Of a stretch of 64,000 nucleotides of DNA, positions 32,830 through 44,179 are shown piece by piece. This DNA comes from Gnetum montanum (lineage: Eukaryota > Streptophyta > Gnetopsida > Gnetales > Gnetaceae), in contig MNCI01030941.1 of NCBI GenBank assembly GCA_015680685.1, forward strand, positions 16,763 through 80,762, read 5' to 3'. A program made the position numbers and the translations under genes. Position 1 is the stretch's first letter. Every line of letters starts with the position of its first letter. The notes beneath the pieces were generated by a model. It did not search any database. It was given only the letters and a program-made list of their open reading frames with translations, and had not been told where the DNA came from.

Positions 32830-34610
32830 AAAATTATATACCAAGGCATCCCATCCTAAACCCCCATTTCTAATGCACTCACTAAACTCATGGTGAATTG
32901 ATAGTTCAAAGGGGAAAAGGGTTTGCAACACTAGGATGGTGGGAGTTTCAAAATCAAGAACAAAATTTGAATTTGGGTGGGTCCCCACTAGGCGCCTCCC
33001 AAGTAGTGGAGTTTTTAGGCCTAAAATCCCATCTACATTGGGGTTTAACCCCAATGAAGCATAGAAAAACCTTTTTAACTATAAACCCCCTCACCCATGC
33101 TAGTCAGCATGGATCTAGAATGGATCCAAGCACCCCATGCCTAGCACAAGAAAACCCGAACATCCCATGCCAAATTTAGTAGCTAGATGTCAACACCAAT
33201 AAACACCAAGCCATGAGAGGCCAAAACCCACTATAATACCTTCAATTTTAAGAAAAATCACTACAGAAGAGTCCATCCATGCTAGCTAGTGTTACTCAAA
33301 GGGGGATGACATCCACAAGCATAAACCAAAACATAGTTCAATTCCAAGATAGTATGACTAAACCTGAAACCTCTATGGAAGCCTTTAGTAATCCAAAAAT
33401 CTAATTGAACCTAATCAAAAGTGTCAAATACCATAAAATTCATGTAGCCACATTTGGAAAGGCCAAAGCCACATTGGCCAATGTGGCTCCAGCATGATTT
33501 CTTACTAGTTTTGGTAGTACATCAACACATTAAAAAGCTTAAAACTTAGCCCAATGGACCCTAGGACATCAAGACCATAAACTTGCTACAATTTAAACTC
33601 ATTTCAACCAAACAAAATCCATCACAGTCCCTTAGCCATGCTAGGGAAATGCTACCTAGTGTGGCTAGGGGGTTATAACCATGACAAAGATAAAACAACC
33701 ATGAAACATGGAAAATTGTAAGCCTAAACCTCAAACATGAGTACTAGCAACCCCAAAGGATTGAAAACATTATTGAATTACCCATTAAACCCACTAGGAA
33801 TTAAAAATCAAGTATATCCATGCTGAGGGGCACAAGAGCTACACTAGCTAGTGTGATCCTAGTGTAGATAAGATCCCTAACAAGGTTCTACCCACATGAC
33901 ACTCATCAAATGGCCTTAAAACTTAATTGTATGAGCATACAACTACGAAACCCTAGATTTAGCTACAATTTAACCCTGTTTTAATCCTACAATCACCAAG
34001 GCTAGACTATCCACACTAAAATCCCTCATCCATGCTAGCTAACATGGCTCTAGGGGGTAAGACCTTAAAACATCCTTTCATTGCAAATTCTAACCTTAAA
34101 AATGACCAATTTTGACCATACAACATCTCAAGAGTTCCAAGCTGATCGAAATAAGCTTAAGGAATAACATAACCACCTTATCCATGCTAGGGGTCATACC
34201 ACCCATGCTGGCAATGTGGCGCCAATGTGGATTCCCAAAAAAGGCTCATTTTAAACATAAAATAATCTCTCACCTATCAACATTGTAGCCCATTACCATG
34301 GCCCACTCAGGCCTAAAATTGGCAAAGTGTAATCATATTTAACCATGTTTAACCTTGTACTACTTCTAACTCATGCCTTATAGCCTTTTTTCCCTTGTTT
34401 AGGCCTTGTGTAGCACTCATTTCAAACTTTTTGTTTCATTTATGCACTATTATCATAGCATTTTGCATTAATTTATTAGTTTTTATCATTTTTTTACCTA
34501 GGTATTACTTAATGTATTTATGGTTGACATGCAAGACTAGAATATGGATACTTGGAAAGAGATCAATTTACCTTTGAGCCTAAGTGGATCTCATGATGAT
34601 GGTGTATTGA
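32830..34610 (+). repeat. Protease-RT spacer of element C (shortened)
   Basis: About 1.75 kb of non-coding sequence with the same recurring 'catgctag...acattggccaatgtggctcc' phrases as the D spacer, ending with a CATGGCCCACTCAGGCC word near 34298 and the conserved pre-RT stretch at 34480-34610. It is less than half the length of the D spacer. No gene seen. Confidence 0.6.
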
Positions 34611-34619
34611 TCTTAATAA

Positions 34620-35640
34620 CCTAGATCTTGAGTTTGAGAGTCTCGTTGACTATATTGCTTCTATAGAGAAAACTCTAGAATGGCCTGAAAACCTAGCCAA
34701 AACCCTTGACCTTGAAAATGGTGACATTATTGAAGACTCTCTACTTAAGGTTCCTATCATGATACACAGTGGTGAGTAGAAAATCCAAATATGCTCAAGA
34801 CATCAACAAGATCTTTACCTAGTCATATGAAGATATGTGAGGTTTGGATCCATGCCTAGTGCAACTTAACATCATACTTGACCTTAGCATTAAACCAATC
34901 AAGAAAAAATTTTACAAGGTTAGACTTGATTTGGCCCTGGTAGCTCAAGATGAAATCACAAAACTATACCGAGCTGGTTTTATTAGAGCTATTGATTACA
35001 TAGAATGGGTGTCCAACATAGTGATAGTCCCTAAGAAGAATGAAAGTATACACATTTGCATCAATTTATGAGACCTAAATAAGGGAACCATCAAAGACAA
35101 CTTTCCTTTCCTTAGTATTGATCAACTTATCAATACTATGGCCAAACATGCCTCATTATCCTCTATGGATGGGTTCTCGAGATACAACCAAATTAGGATT
35201 AACCTAGAGCATCAATTTAGTATAACCTTCATGACCCCTTGGGGTACATTTTGTTACACTATAATGTCCTTTGGCCTAAAGAATGCAAGAGGAACCTACC
35301 AAAAAGCTATGACATATATCTTTAGTGACTATATGCTACATTTGCTTAATGATTATGTAGACTAGATAGCTATTAAGTCCAAGGTGGCCAACAATCATGC
35401 AGTTGACCTCAACCTTTTGTTAAAACAATGTCTCAAATCATGAACTTAGGCTTAATTCCAAAAAGTGTATCTTTAGTGTTAAAATCAGTAAATTGCTTGG
35501 TTTTGTAGTATCTAAAGTAGGGATACCTATCAATCCTAACAAGGTTAAAGCCATATCCAACTTACTAACACGAACTAACTTTAAGGAGGTTTGGAAACTA
35601 CAAGGTAGATTACAATTTATTCATAGGCTCATCGTTAGGC
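34620..35640 (+). pseudogene. pol: Reverse transcriptase relic of element C (Tat type)
   Basis: This is the copying enzyme of the element. After a linker (34620-34840), the reading 34844-35071 carries IKKKFYKVR, AGFIRAIDYIEWVSNIVIVPKK and a CINL motif; after one stop 35138-35365 carries SMDGFSRYNQIRI, FMTPWGTFCYTIMSFGLKNARGTYQKAM and NDYVD. FGLKNA-TYQ is typical of the Tat lineage. At the YVDD active site (35351-35365) the second Asp codon is TAG. The connecting thumb region (35450-35640) has KKCIFSV, KLLGFVVS and NPNKVKAI, as in other gypsy RTs. There are only a few stops, making this one of the better-kept relics. Confidence 0.85.
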
Positions 35641-36130
35641 TCATGGATAAACTATAATCCATGCAACACTTTCTTATGAAAGGAATCCACTATGAGTGGA
35701 TAGCTCAATGCGAGGAAGCCTTTAAAAGCCTTAATAAAGAGTTGGCACAACTACTAATGATCTATTCACCATAACAGGATAAGCCCTTTTATATCTACCT
35801 TGCTATCTCTAATGCATCCATTACCTCTCTACTCTATCAAAAACAAGATGATGGAGTAGAGTTGCTAGTATGCTACCTTAGCTATGCATTGATTGCCTAT
35901 GAGACTTGATACATCAAAGTAGAGAAGTATTATCTATCCATAGTCTTCTCATTAAAAAAGTGGAGACACTACCTCTTTAGGATCTAGGCCAATGTCATTT
36001 GCAAAAACAATGTACTTAGAGACATAATGACCAATATCTATGAGAGTAGCTAGATAGCCCATTGGCAATCCATAATAGCAAAATGTAACCTTCATTACAT
36101 CTTCCAATACTTAACAAAAGGTTAAGCTAT
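35640..36130 (+). pseudogene. pol: RNase H relic of element C
   Basis: This is the standard gypsy RNase H that removes RNA from the hybrid. Recognisable parts are KPFYIYLAISNASITSLLYQ, where the first Asp of the family's L-D-A-S is gone, VCYLSYALIAYET, and VEKYYLSIVFSLKKWRHYLF, the common E-K-x2-L core. It is followed by a connection segment (HWQSIIAKCNL and similar). Stops are present. Confidence 0.75.
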
Positions 36131-36179
36131 AGCCACATAACTTACTACTTTCCCTATTGATGACCATGAAACCATTGAT

Positions 36180-36530
36180 ATTGAATTCCTAGATGAATAT
36201 GTCAACATTGTTAGTCAAGTTCCTGAAGGCTATGAGGCCATCATGAACTTTGATGAAGCTTCAACTTCCCATGTGTCTAGTGCCACTGCCATTATAACAT
36301 TTCCATCTAATGAAATCCAATCATTTGCCTATCACTTTGAATTCCCCTATACCAACAATGTCATGATGTATGAAGGATTCATCAGGGAAATGATGGTAGC
36401 TTATGACCAACAAATCAAACACCTAACGATCAAAGGTGATTCGCAAGTTGTGATTAACCATGTGATAGGATTGTATGCATGTAAGTCTAAACATTTGCAA
36501 CCTTAGTATGACCTAGAAAAGAAACTAATG
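36180..36530 (+). pseudogene. pol: Second, archaeal-type RNase H relic of element C
   Basis: The reading 36243-36506 has MNFDEAS at the start, HFEFPYTNNVMMYEGFI, MVAYDQQIKHLTIKGDSQVVINHV and LYACKSKHLQP. This order matches the additional RNase H (aRH) domain known from Tat/Ogre elements and captured independently of the usual one: FDGAS, TNNxAEYEAL, GDSQLVI, ACK. The Asp of FDE and of GDSQ remain, while the AEYEAL Glu is kept only as MYEG. It lies between the first RNase H and integrase, its usual position, and supports the Tat assignment. Confidence 0.75.
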
Positions 36531-36829
36531 CAACAATTACAAACAACAACATCCAACATGTATCCCAACATGAGAACACCATAGTTGATGCCATCGTGAT
36601 GTTAGGCCTTAGTGTGATAGCAGATGTGTTTAGCAAGTTTTCCTCCTTAATTGTAAAGTATGTTATTCCCATCATGCAAGATATTAAAAAAAGCTCCATA
36701 ACCATAGTTCATACTACTCCTACAAAGGAATGGTATGATGATATCAAGTTCTATCTTATGCATGGTGAACCTTCACAAGGCCTAATTGCCACTCAAAAGG
36801 ATGTTGTAAACGAAATATCAAAATAGTAT

Positions 36830-37850
36830 GTCATAGTAGAAAATAACACATTATGTCAATGGTCCTATGATAACATATTGTTAAGGTTCTTGGATAATGT
36901 TGAAGCCTACACGGTCTTAGAGCAAGTTCATAAGGATGCATGTGGGGGACATATGGGATCTAAATCCATGGCCACAAAGATTATATGATTGTGCTAATTT
37001 GCCCTATATGAAAAGTGACTATCTATAGAAGGTCAAAATATGTAACCCTTTCCAATGGCATAGCAACTTTGTACATGTATTGCAAATTAAGTTATAGACC
37101 ACTGAGATAACTTAGCCATTTCAATGGTGGGGATGAGATATCATCAAACCTATAACACCTGATTCTTCCATAGGGCATAGCTTTATCATCACTACAACTG
37201 AATACTTCATGAAGTGGGTTGAAGCTATTCCTCTAATGAAGACAACATCTCAACAAGTATGTAGATTCATACTGGATAACATAGTCACATATTCTAGTAT
37301 ACCTATGACCATAGTCACAAATAATGGACAATAGTTTAGTAGCCAAGAAATGAAAAATTTTTGTTACAAACAAAGCATTAAGAATTCCTTATCATCACCA
37401 TATTACCCTCAAGCCAATGGAAAAGCTAAAGAAAGTAATAATGACATCATAAACTTGCTTAAGAAGATGTTGAATAATAGTAAATGCAAGTGACATGAGT
37501 AGCTTGTCCATGCACTCTAGGCCTATCAAACCACATTCTGAACCACAACCAATGTAACCTCATATAGCTTGGTTTATAATTTTGAAGTTGCTTTGCCTCT
37601 TGAATTATAGGTGCCATCACATCGAGTAGCCCTATCAAAATTCATCAATGATGAACAAAGCAAGGAGTTGTGCACCATGGATCTAGACTCAATGGAAGAG
37701 CAACAGGTATGAACTCTTACTTACATCAAGTAGTAGTAGGAGAGATAGAAATGGCAACATCACCATGACCAGAACAAGCATAAGATCAATGAAGGAGACA
37801 TGGCCCTCAAAGTACAATGAGGGGTAAGAAGCCTTGGATCAAAGTGTTGG
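36830..37850 (+). pseudogene. pol: Integrase relic of element C
   Basis: The N-terminal zinc domain shows EQVHKDACGGHMGSK near 36915-36960, with both His. The core begins WWGxDIIKPITP (about 37120), continues HSFIITTTEYFMKWVEAIPL, and reaches TNNGQ where the second catalytic Asp is Asn (37320-37322). The Glu position is Lys (NGKAK, 37428-37430), with the 35-residue spacing intact. Downstream are LVHALxAYQTTF and YNFEVALPLE, the end of the core, then NEGDMALK. Stops are scattered. The relic runs to within about 20 bp of the LTR. Confidence 0.8.
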
Positions 37851-38489
37851 CTACTCAAGAACATTACTAAGTGATCAACAGTTTGAAGCACAAAGCGCAA
37901 AGATCACATTGATTAGCCAACATGTCAGTTCTATCACCATGATCATGATTACCAATATTTGAAACTCATTGTTAACCTTGTGAATATTACCCTATATCCA
38001 ATGATAGCCCTTACATTAACTTTATCCCATCATCATAAGCACTCTTTGGAATGGTTTGACACTACTGAATCAAGCATGGAAAGGGAACATTAGTGATGGA
38101 TCTTCTCCAGTGTTTTGTACTCCTTGCCAATTTCTCTCGAGTCCATCCTTCAAACCTCAACAAAGAGGGATCAATGAAAAACCACCTAGAAAATGCATAT
38201 TTCAACCTCTTAGAATTACAACTATATTCTCCCACAAAACCCAAGGCTAAAAACTCATTGTAAGATGTGAAGATTACAATCCATGAGATGAAATTTCACA
38301 TACTTTAACTTTTGGAGCTAGAAATGCTTCATAAGTCATTATAGCCTTACCTCCAAAGTCAAAAACAGGCCTAACATGTCTACATTTATGCTTGAGAGGT
38401 CAAAAATACCTATTGGACTACCAAAATTGGCATTTTCATGGGTTTTTTAGGGGGTATGACCATTACTACGTTGTAGGCACCAATTCTTA

Positions 38490-38890
38490 GCATTGGAAGA
38501 TTTAACTTCAACATGGCTAGCATTACTTTTACATCCCAATGTTTCTTCAGCATTCCAACATTGCTCTAGCAACTTGTTGTTTCTCTAGCAGCTAGCTATT
38601 GCTCCAATAACCTCAACATTGCTCCAATAGCATAATGTTGTTTGTGCAACCCCAATGTTGCTCCAATAGTCGAGCATTACTCCAACTATCTTAGTGTTGC
38701 CCCAACAATCCAACATTGCTCTAGTAGCCTCAACATTTCTCTAGCAACCTAGCATTCCTTCAGCAACCTAAGCATTGATCCTACAACCTAGTGTTGCTCC
38801 TACAACTCTATCATTGCTCCTAAAAGGCTAACATAGTTGCCACTACTCTTAGCATTGTACCACAAAGCTAGTGTTGAAGTGGTTGGGGGT
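38490..38890 (+). repeat. TTGCTCC minisatellite in C LTR
   Basis: About 17-20 imperfect copies of a 20-24 bp unit, consensus near AGCATTGCTCCAACAACCT. It occupies the U3 part of the LTR. The E/D LTR has only traces at the same place (about 20450-20720). Confidence 0.85.
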
Positions 38891-39536
38891 TTGGTTTCTT
38901 CATAAAGCCAGCATTGCTCAAATATTTCAACATTGTTCCAGCAACTCCCAGTGTTCTTGCCACAAGACTAGCATTGGTGGATGAGGCTAGTGTGGTTGGA
39001 AAAGTTTGTTTACTATTTATGGTAAACAACATGGTTTTAGTGCCTTGGGGGCATCAAAATTTACCATAAATGAAAACTACGTTGGAATAAAAGGCTCATA
39101 CACCTACAAATTATACCAATCTATTGGTAATCATGGTAGAAATTTATAGAACCAAAACTAGTAACTCTATGGCCTAAAAATAAGAATTTCAAACATACTG
39201 AAGGGGTAATTTTTGGTTTTCTAGGGGTGGAGAAAATTTCACAACCTTGTGCAACCTTAGGCATCATAAAAACCATTGGAATTTGTAAGAATTTTGAACC
39301 AAATTGGCATCTACTTGATCATTGGAGATTCTTAGCACAGTATTATTACATGTAAAGTTAAACATACCTTACCTTCCTTTACACCAACATTACAAATCCA
39401 AGCTAAAAACCACCAAGGAGTTTTGGTATTGGAAGTTGGAAAGTACATGGATCAAGAAATAGACTATAGCACACAACCTATTAACTTCAATAGCCTTCAA
39501 TCTTCATCAAAGAAACTCCTTTGTGCATTTGGGAAC

Positions 39537-39541
39537 ACAAC
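39537..39541 (+). other. Target-site duplication of A, left copy (ACAAC)
   Basis: ACAAC directly precedes the TGATGA start of the 5' LTR and equals 48206-48210 after the 3' LTR. Five bases is the normal size for Ty3/gypsy integration. Confidence 0.95.
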
Positions 39542-40364
39542 TGATGAGTCATGAATTTTTGGTCGTGATATCACACCCATGATATCGCGTACGCGATATC
39601 ACATACGAGGTATCATAGCCTGTCTCCTCATCTATAAATAAGTGGTAAGCAGATTTGGTAAAGGAAAGTAGTTTTTAGTATTAAGGTAGGAAATTTTTAT
39701 CAATGTTTTTTCCTCTCAACCCTTTCTCCCAATGCATGCCCACAGTGTGATGATTGTAATTGTACGGCATCCTTATTCAAGCGTGACATACTTGGACATG
39801 CACATGACCGGTAATCAAGATCAAGATTACTTCATCATTGTAGCATCCACTTAGCTTAATTATTTAATTGTTATTGTTATTGATTTTTTTCTTAGTTAAT
39901 ATCTGCCTACCCTTATCTCCTAGTAATGTAGAATGAGTACAAATTAATCACGAGCATTTAAGTGTGACTACTTGGTAACGCAGTAGCGTACGTAGGCCAT
40001 GCACTTTATAATCCTAGTGGTATTCGTGCACAAGGTCTAGGATGTATATGGATGATTAAGGAATGGATTCTCATTGTACTTAGGCTAGTTTAGATTCTCT
40101 CTCATCCTCTCTCTCTAAACTTAGTTGATATTATTTACCATCATACCCAGGAGTAGCATTAGTGTAGGAACACATCATACATCTCACTCTGGACTAAACC
40201 ATACATGATAAAGCTAATACTAGTCCAAGTGGGAAGACAACAAACTATGATATACGAGTAATTGTCTAGATACCACAACTAGTCCATCTACGGAGTTCAA
40301 CCGGATCATGCGTGAAATGCTCGTATTTGTATGGTTGAGTGTAGGGGTACCTCACCACTCATCA
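39542..40364 (+). repeat. 5' LTR of element A (823 bp)
   Basis: It runs from TGATGAGTCATG to ACTCATCA. The U3 part includes a 22-bp perfect palindrome (39580-39601) and a TATA box TCTATAAATAAG (39631-39642). It differs from the 3' LTR by scattered substitutions and by about 30-40 extra bases near 40236-40280 absent from the 3' copy. Confidence 0.95.
39580..39601. promoter_or_regulatory. 22-bp palindrome upstream of LTR TATA
   Basis: The core GATATCGCGTACGCGATATC is a perfect palindrome, extended by one T/A pair. It lies 30 bp before the TATA box. In the 3' LTR (47434-47455) two CpG-related changes break it. Confidence 0.85.
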
Positions 40365-40383
40365 TTGGCACCATTGCTGGGGA
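40365..40383 (+). other. Primer-binding site of element A (tRNA-Asp)
   Basis: TTGGCACCATTGCTGGGGA follows the LTR end with no gap and fits the 18-nt complement of plant tRNA-Asp with three transitions. Confidence 0.9.
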
Positions 40384-40505
40384 TGATGCTAGTTATCTAG
40401 ATTGGTTATATCATACAAGGTTTCTGTATAGGAATTAATGATATATCTTTTAGGAAGAAATAATTACAAAAAGTCAAATACAAATTCACACACAATTTCA
40501 CAATC

Positions 40506-42457
40506 ATGCCTCTTCTACACGACTACGATAATGCCACATCTAGTGAGGCAATTCATTGGAGAACCAACAAATTATATGACAATGAAGATTGGAGTACGCA
40601 ATCTAAGGTGGGGGTTTCTTATAAACATAAATGAAGGCAACATCATCCTAAAGCATGAAAGCATAACTTACTCAATGACAATGAACCCCTACTGGCCACT
40701 ACAAGCCTAGCACAAATACAACAAGTTGTTCGAATCTCCCATAGGCATCGTAAAGAGATCCACCTGCCGAAGCTCAATTTAAACAACTTTTTCAATTTCT
40801 TAGGAGGCTATGACTTAGTTCCACAACAACATTTACAAGCCTTCTATGATGCCTATGCATGGAACAACATTGATAAGGGTTGGCAAAAACTCAAGCTCTT
40901 TCCTATGACACTCATTGGCCAAGCAAAAGCATGGTATAGATCATTAAAACCAAATTCAATATGATGTTGGCAAACAATGGTAGAACTCTTTAACGAAAGA
41001 TATCAAACTTACGCAAGAGTGTCAGCCTTGAGGAAACAATTTCAAGAGTAGAAACAAGCACAACATGAACCCTTGGAAATGGCCTTAAAAAGATATTATG
41101 CACTATTAAACAACTATCCAGGCCATGAGTTCTCCGAGGAAAGGCTAATGTACCATATCATTGATGGGCTTCGTGATGAAACAAGAGAGACCCTAGGGAT
41201 GTACACCCAAGGTCAACTATACGAACTATGAATCCATCAATTCCAAGAGCTTATTAAGCAGGTAGCAAAAGAAGAAGGAGAAATGGCTAGATGGGAGAGT
41301 GTGAAAAACATCAATAGGACCAAAATCTCAAGTTAACAGAGGTCCATAATCACAAAAAGGATAAATCAACCTATCTCAAGGAGGAAGAACCATCTTTGCT
41401 AATACAACAATCATTAGATGAAATCGAGGAAAAGATCAATAAGATGCCAGAATGGATGCATACAAAGTGTGAAGAATATATCAATATTATTGGAGATAGA
41501 GTTTTGACAACCCAAGAAGTAGGATAAAATATCATTAGACAATCAGAAAGAAGGGATGAAAAAAATATCAGCTCAATTTCCAACCATATGTATGAATGCA
41601 ACATTTGTCTGTATGATCACCCCAAGGGCCAATGCCCAATCTTGTTACATTTTTATGGGCATTGGGGAAGCACGTTACACCTAGAGTTTATACAGAGATT
41701 CTGTGTTTGATCATAGTAGCAACAATCCCAGTCATGGGGGAGGCCATCCCTAAACTGGAGACACCCTTCATATCATCCAAATCTAAATGTTTATCTAGTC
41801 CAACATCCTATTTCCCCAACTGGGTCAACATACTCTATCTCGCAGCATTATCATTCTCCTCAATACTATCAGCCCATGTCCTCAACACACCCACCACCTT
41901 GTGGACCTTACACTTCTCCTAAATTTCAACATTCTTATCCTTTCCCTCCATCTACATTGCCACCAACTATTCCTGAAGTGTCTGCATCACAGCAACAACC
42001 CACGAACGTTACTTATGCTACTATTGCCAACAACAATGAGAGACCTCCTCAACATCAGAGATGTCCCTTCTTTAGACATGACCATAAGAAGGGACAACAC
42101 AATTCCAAGGCCACTGCATTCTCCAACTTAGCACAAGTCCAACACTATTGTGCATCCTTCTCCTCAAACCCAATGCCTCGTGTCACCTCATTAGGGCCAC
42201 CAATTAACACTCCAACAACCATATGGCCCAATGTATATAGCCATGAAAGGTGACATCCCGATCCTTGCATACCATCTTATGGTCTCAATAATCATAGTGG
42301 GTCAACTCTTTACCCAGGAACCACATCTTATGAATTTCCCCACTATGCTTACTATAATTAGGTGTGTGAACCCCAATGAGGTAAGTATGACCAAGTTTTG
42401 ATATTTTCAACATGCAAGGATCCTCATCTTTCATTTATTAATCCTTTCCATGCTTAA
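40506..42457 (+). pseudogene. gag: Degraded gag of element A
   Basis: This capsid relic starts at the ATG at 40506 (MPLLHDYDNATSSEA), chosen because it opens the frame carrying the core. The core at about 40830-41220 has LQAFYDAYAWNNIDKGWQKL, FPMTLIGQAKAWYRSLKP, MVELFNERYQTYARVSALRK and RYYALLNNYPGHEFSEERL, in Retrotrans_gag order. After a frameshift near 41330 a zinc knuckle C-N-I-C-L-Y-D-H-P-K-G-Q-C (CX2CX3HX4C) lies at 41597-41635. A Pro/Ser/Gln/Thr-rich tail (41876-42253 open) ends at TAA 42455-42457. Stops are mainly TAG/TAA/TGA at Gln or Arg positions. No protease follows. Confidence 0.8.
42381..42386 (+). other. Possible splice donor near gag end
   Basis: CAATGAG|GTAAGTATGA fits the plant donor consensus fully. 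It lies 77 bases before the gag stop and could pair with the acceptor at 44420 to place ORF2 on a spliced RNA (intron 2040 nt). A chance match cannot be excluded. Confidence 0.35.
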
Positions 42458-42467
42458 TCGTTTAGTT

Positions 42468-42485
42468 ATGGGGGATATCCCCCAT
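42468..42485. repeat. 18-bp perfect palindrome
   Basis: ATGGGGGATATCCCCCAT reads the same on both strands, just after the gag stop. It has a GATATC centre like the LTR palindrome. Confidence 0.9.
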
Positions 42486-42727
42486 TCTAATAACAAGCAA
42501 GATTAATAAATATTTTTTATTTTCTTTAATTTTACAACTTTTTGTTTTCCAGTTTTTCAATTTCTTTTTTGTTACTTTTTTGTCATTTTTTCTTTTTATC
42601 TTTTTATAAGTAATCTCATCTACGAATAAAACACTCATGTGGCTCATTGGTTGAAGTGTGTTCTATGTTATTGAGTCTCAAGTGATCAATTATTTGGACA
42701 CTGAGCCCATTACACCCACTCATCCAT

Positions 42728-42742
42728 TCTATAAATAAGAGG
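42728..42742 (+). promoter_or_regulatory. Internal copy of LTR TATA word
   Basis: TCTATAAATAAGAGG is identical to 47503-47517 in the 3' LTR, where it is the TATA box. Flanking sequence is not LTR-like. Confidence 0.4.
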
Positions 42743-43861
42743 TTCTATTCGAGGATACAGTGATATTCTTGACATTCTTATAACTTAAAATTAATTTTGT
42801 ATTCATTGTACCCAAAATAAAGAAGGATGGACCAAGAGGGAATTATTAGGATGTAACATCAAGGGGACTTGCAAATTCTCTTTGGTGACGTCTATGAGAG
42901 TTATCATACAATGTGGTTGTACTAAGATCCTTGTAGATCTAACGCAAAATGGGAGTAAGAGTAATTAAAAGGTACTCAAAAATCCAATGTTGTTCTAGGG
43001 GGTCTCACTAGAAAGACATGCACCCATGCCTGAGCGTTGGTGGCTTCTCTAGATTTAGGAATCAGAAAAAAGAGAGAGAGAGAAGAAAAAGTGCCACAAA
43101 GCAAAAATCACTACTCCCTTGAACAAAATGCCAAGTGATCGTACGCCTTGTTGTTCTGGTACTCTCATAGTCGCTCATCATAGGATGAAATAATGTAATG
43201 TTACTGATTAGAGAAATGGACTTGGTCCTAATCTTGGAACGATGGGTTAATGACACATTAATAATGCTTTACACATAGGATTCATTGTGCCCTGGGTTAG
43301 TTACCTCATGTTCCAATCTCTACAATCCCTTCTACAATCCATCTCATCTCACTATTCATGTAATTATAGCTCGTGTCTCATATAGCGTAGAATTTTTACC
43401 TCATTCTAGTGATACTTACATGTATTTGTTTTGTGGAACCAGTGTGGATTACATTTAACCCTTCTAGTACCTACGAACATTTTTAAGTGTGGTTATGCAA
43501 GGGCATTATAGGTTGGAACTTGCTTTGGGGAGGACCCACTTGCGTAATTTTTGTAATTTGCACTCATAACACATCTTCCACACATCATCTATTACCCTCA
43601 ATGCATTGTCAACGATATTATTTCCCTTATTACTATTCCTTTGATTCAAACGTTCCTATGAACCATCACATAGCCTTTTTCTCCCCCTTACCATCCAAGG
43701 TCCTTATTGATAAATTCCACACCATAATAATTTTTGTGCCTTCAGAACTAGTTCAATTACCCTGGAACCATTTAACACTCATCCAAATGTCCTTAGTTTA
43801 CATCATTTAATTTCAAAAAAATATTAAAAATTTGGTACATTCTATAAAGTTCCCTAAGATC

Positions 43862-43930
43862 GATAGGCCGCGATATTGCATCTACGCTATCGCAGACACG
43901 ATATTGTGTCCCAAAAATATATATATATGT
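43862..43930 (+). promoter_or_regulatory. Internal LTR-like promoter module of A
   Basis: The stretch carries GCGATA (43870-43875) and TATCGC (43888-43893) as inverted arms and then CGATATTGTG, closely echoing the GATATC/CGATATC words ahead of the LTR TATA box. It is followed by a long TATA run AAAAATATATATATATG (about 43913-43930). ORF2 begins 490 bp downstream. The likeness to the LTR promoter is in motif content and order, not full alignment. Function is inferred. Confidence 0.45.
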
Positions 43931-44179
43931 GACCCCCTGTGCTAATCAACATCATTTGCAACTATTCATGTGGGGGAAGCTTTGGAAATTTCTCTCTACG
44001 ACTCGTGATTGCACACCCCTTGCTTTCATATCCATATCTCGCTCACTAGTACTTTGATTTTCATTCCGTTTGAACCTACTTGAACTTGGAGTGTTCAGCT
44101 TAGTCGTGAGGGAGGGGCACATGCCGAATAGTACATAAATTTTTTGAAATTCATCAACACCCAAAGGAAATTATTAAGG

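Larger units (their letters stand above)
32830..37871 (+). mobile_element. Element C internal region: Tat-like with polymerase
   Basis: This is the internal part of a Tat/Ogre-like element lacking gag and protease. It starts inside the protease-RT spacer (32870 matches 25000 of D), continues to RT at about 34800, RNase H, a second RNase H and integrase, and runs directly into an LTR at 37872. Only this group 2 copy keeps the enzyme block. The left breakpoint coincides with the scrambled LTR zone. Confidence 0.75.
42458..43850. other. Region of A between gag and the internal promoter module
   Basis: No enzyme motif is found in any frame. It holds an 18-bp palindrome (42468-42485), a T-rich stretch (42500-42610), an LTR-like TATA word (42728-42742), and a stretch starting FVPKIKKDG (about 42798) that does not extend into RT motifs. 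The frames 43062-43256 (minus) and 43487-43810 show no family features. Confidence 0.5.

Noticed and set aside
42790-42850. FVPKIKKDG-like reading suggestive of an RT motif in A
   Set aside because: No other RT motif follows in any frame within 1 kb, and the sequence turns into unrelated reading at once.
43487-43810. 107-codon plus-strand ORF in A
   Set aside because: Hydrophobic mixed composition with no motif, lying between gag and the internal promoter module; likely chance.
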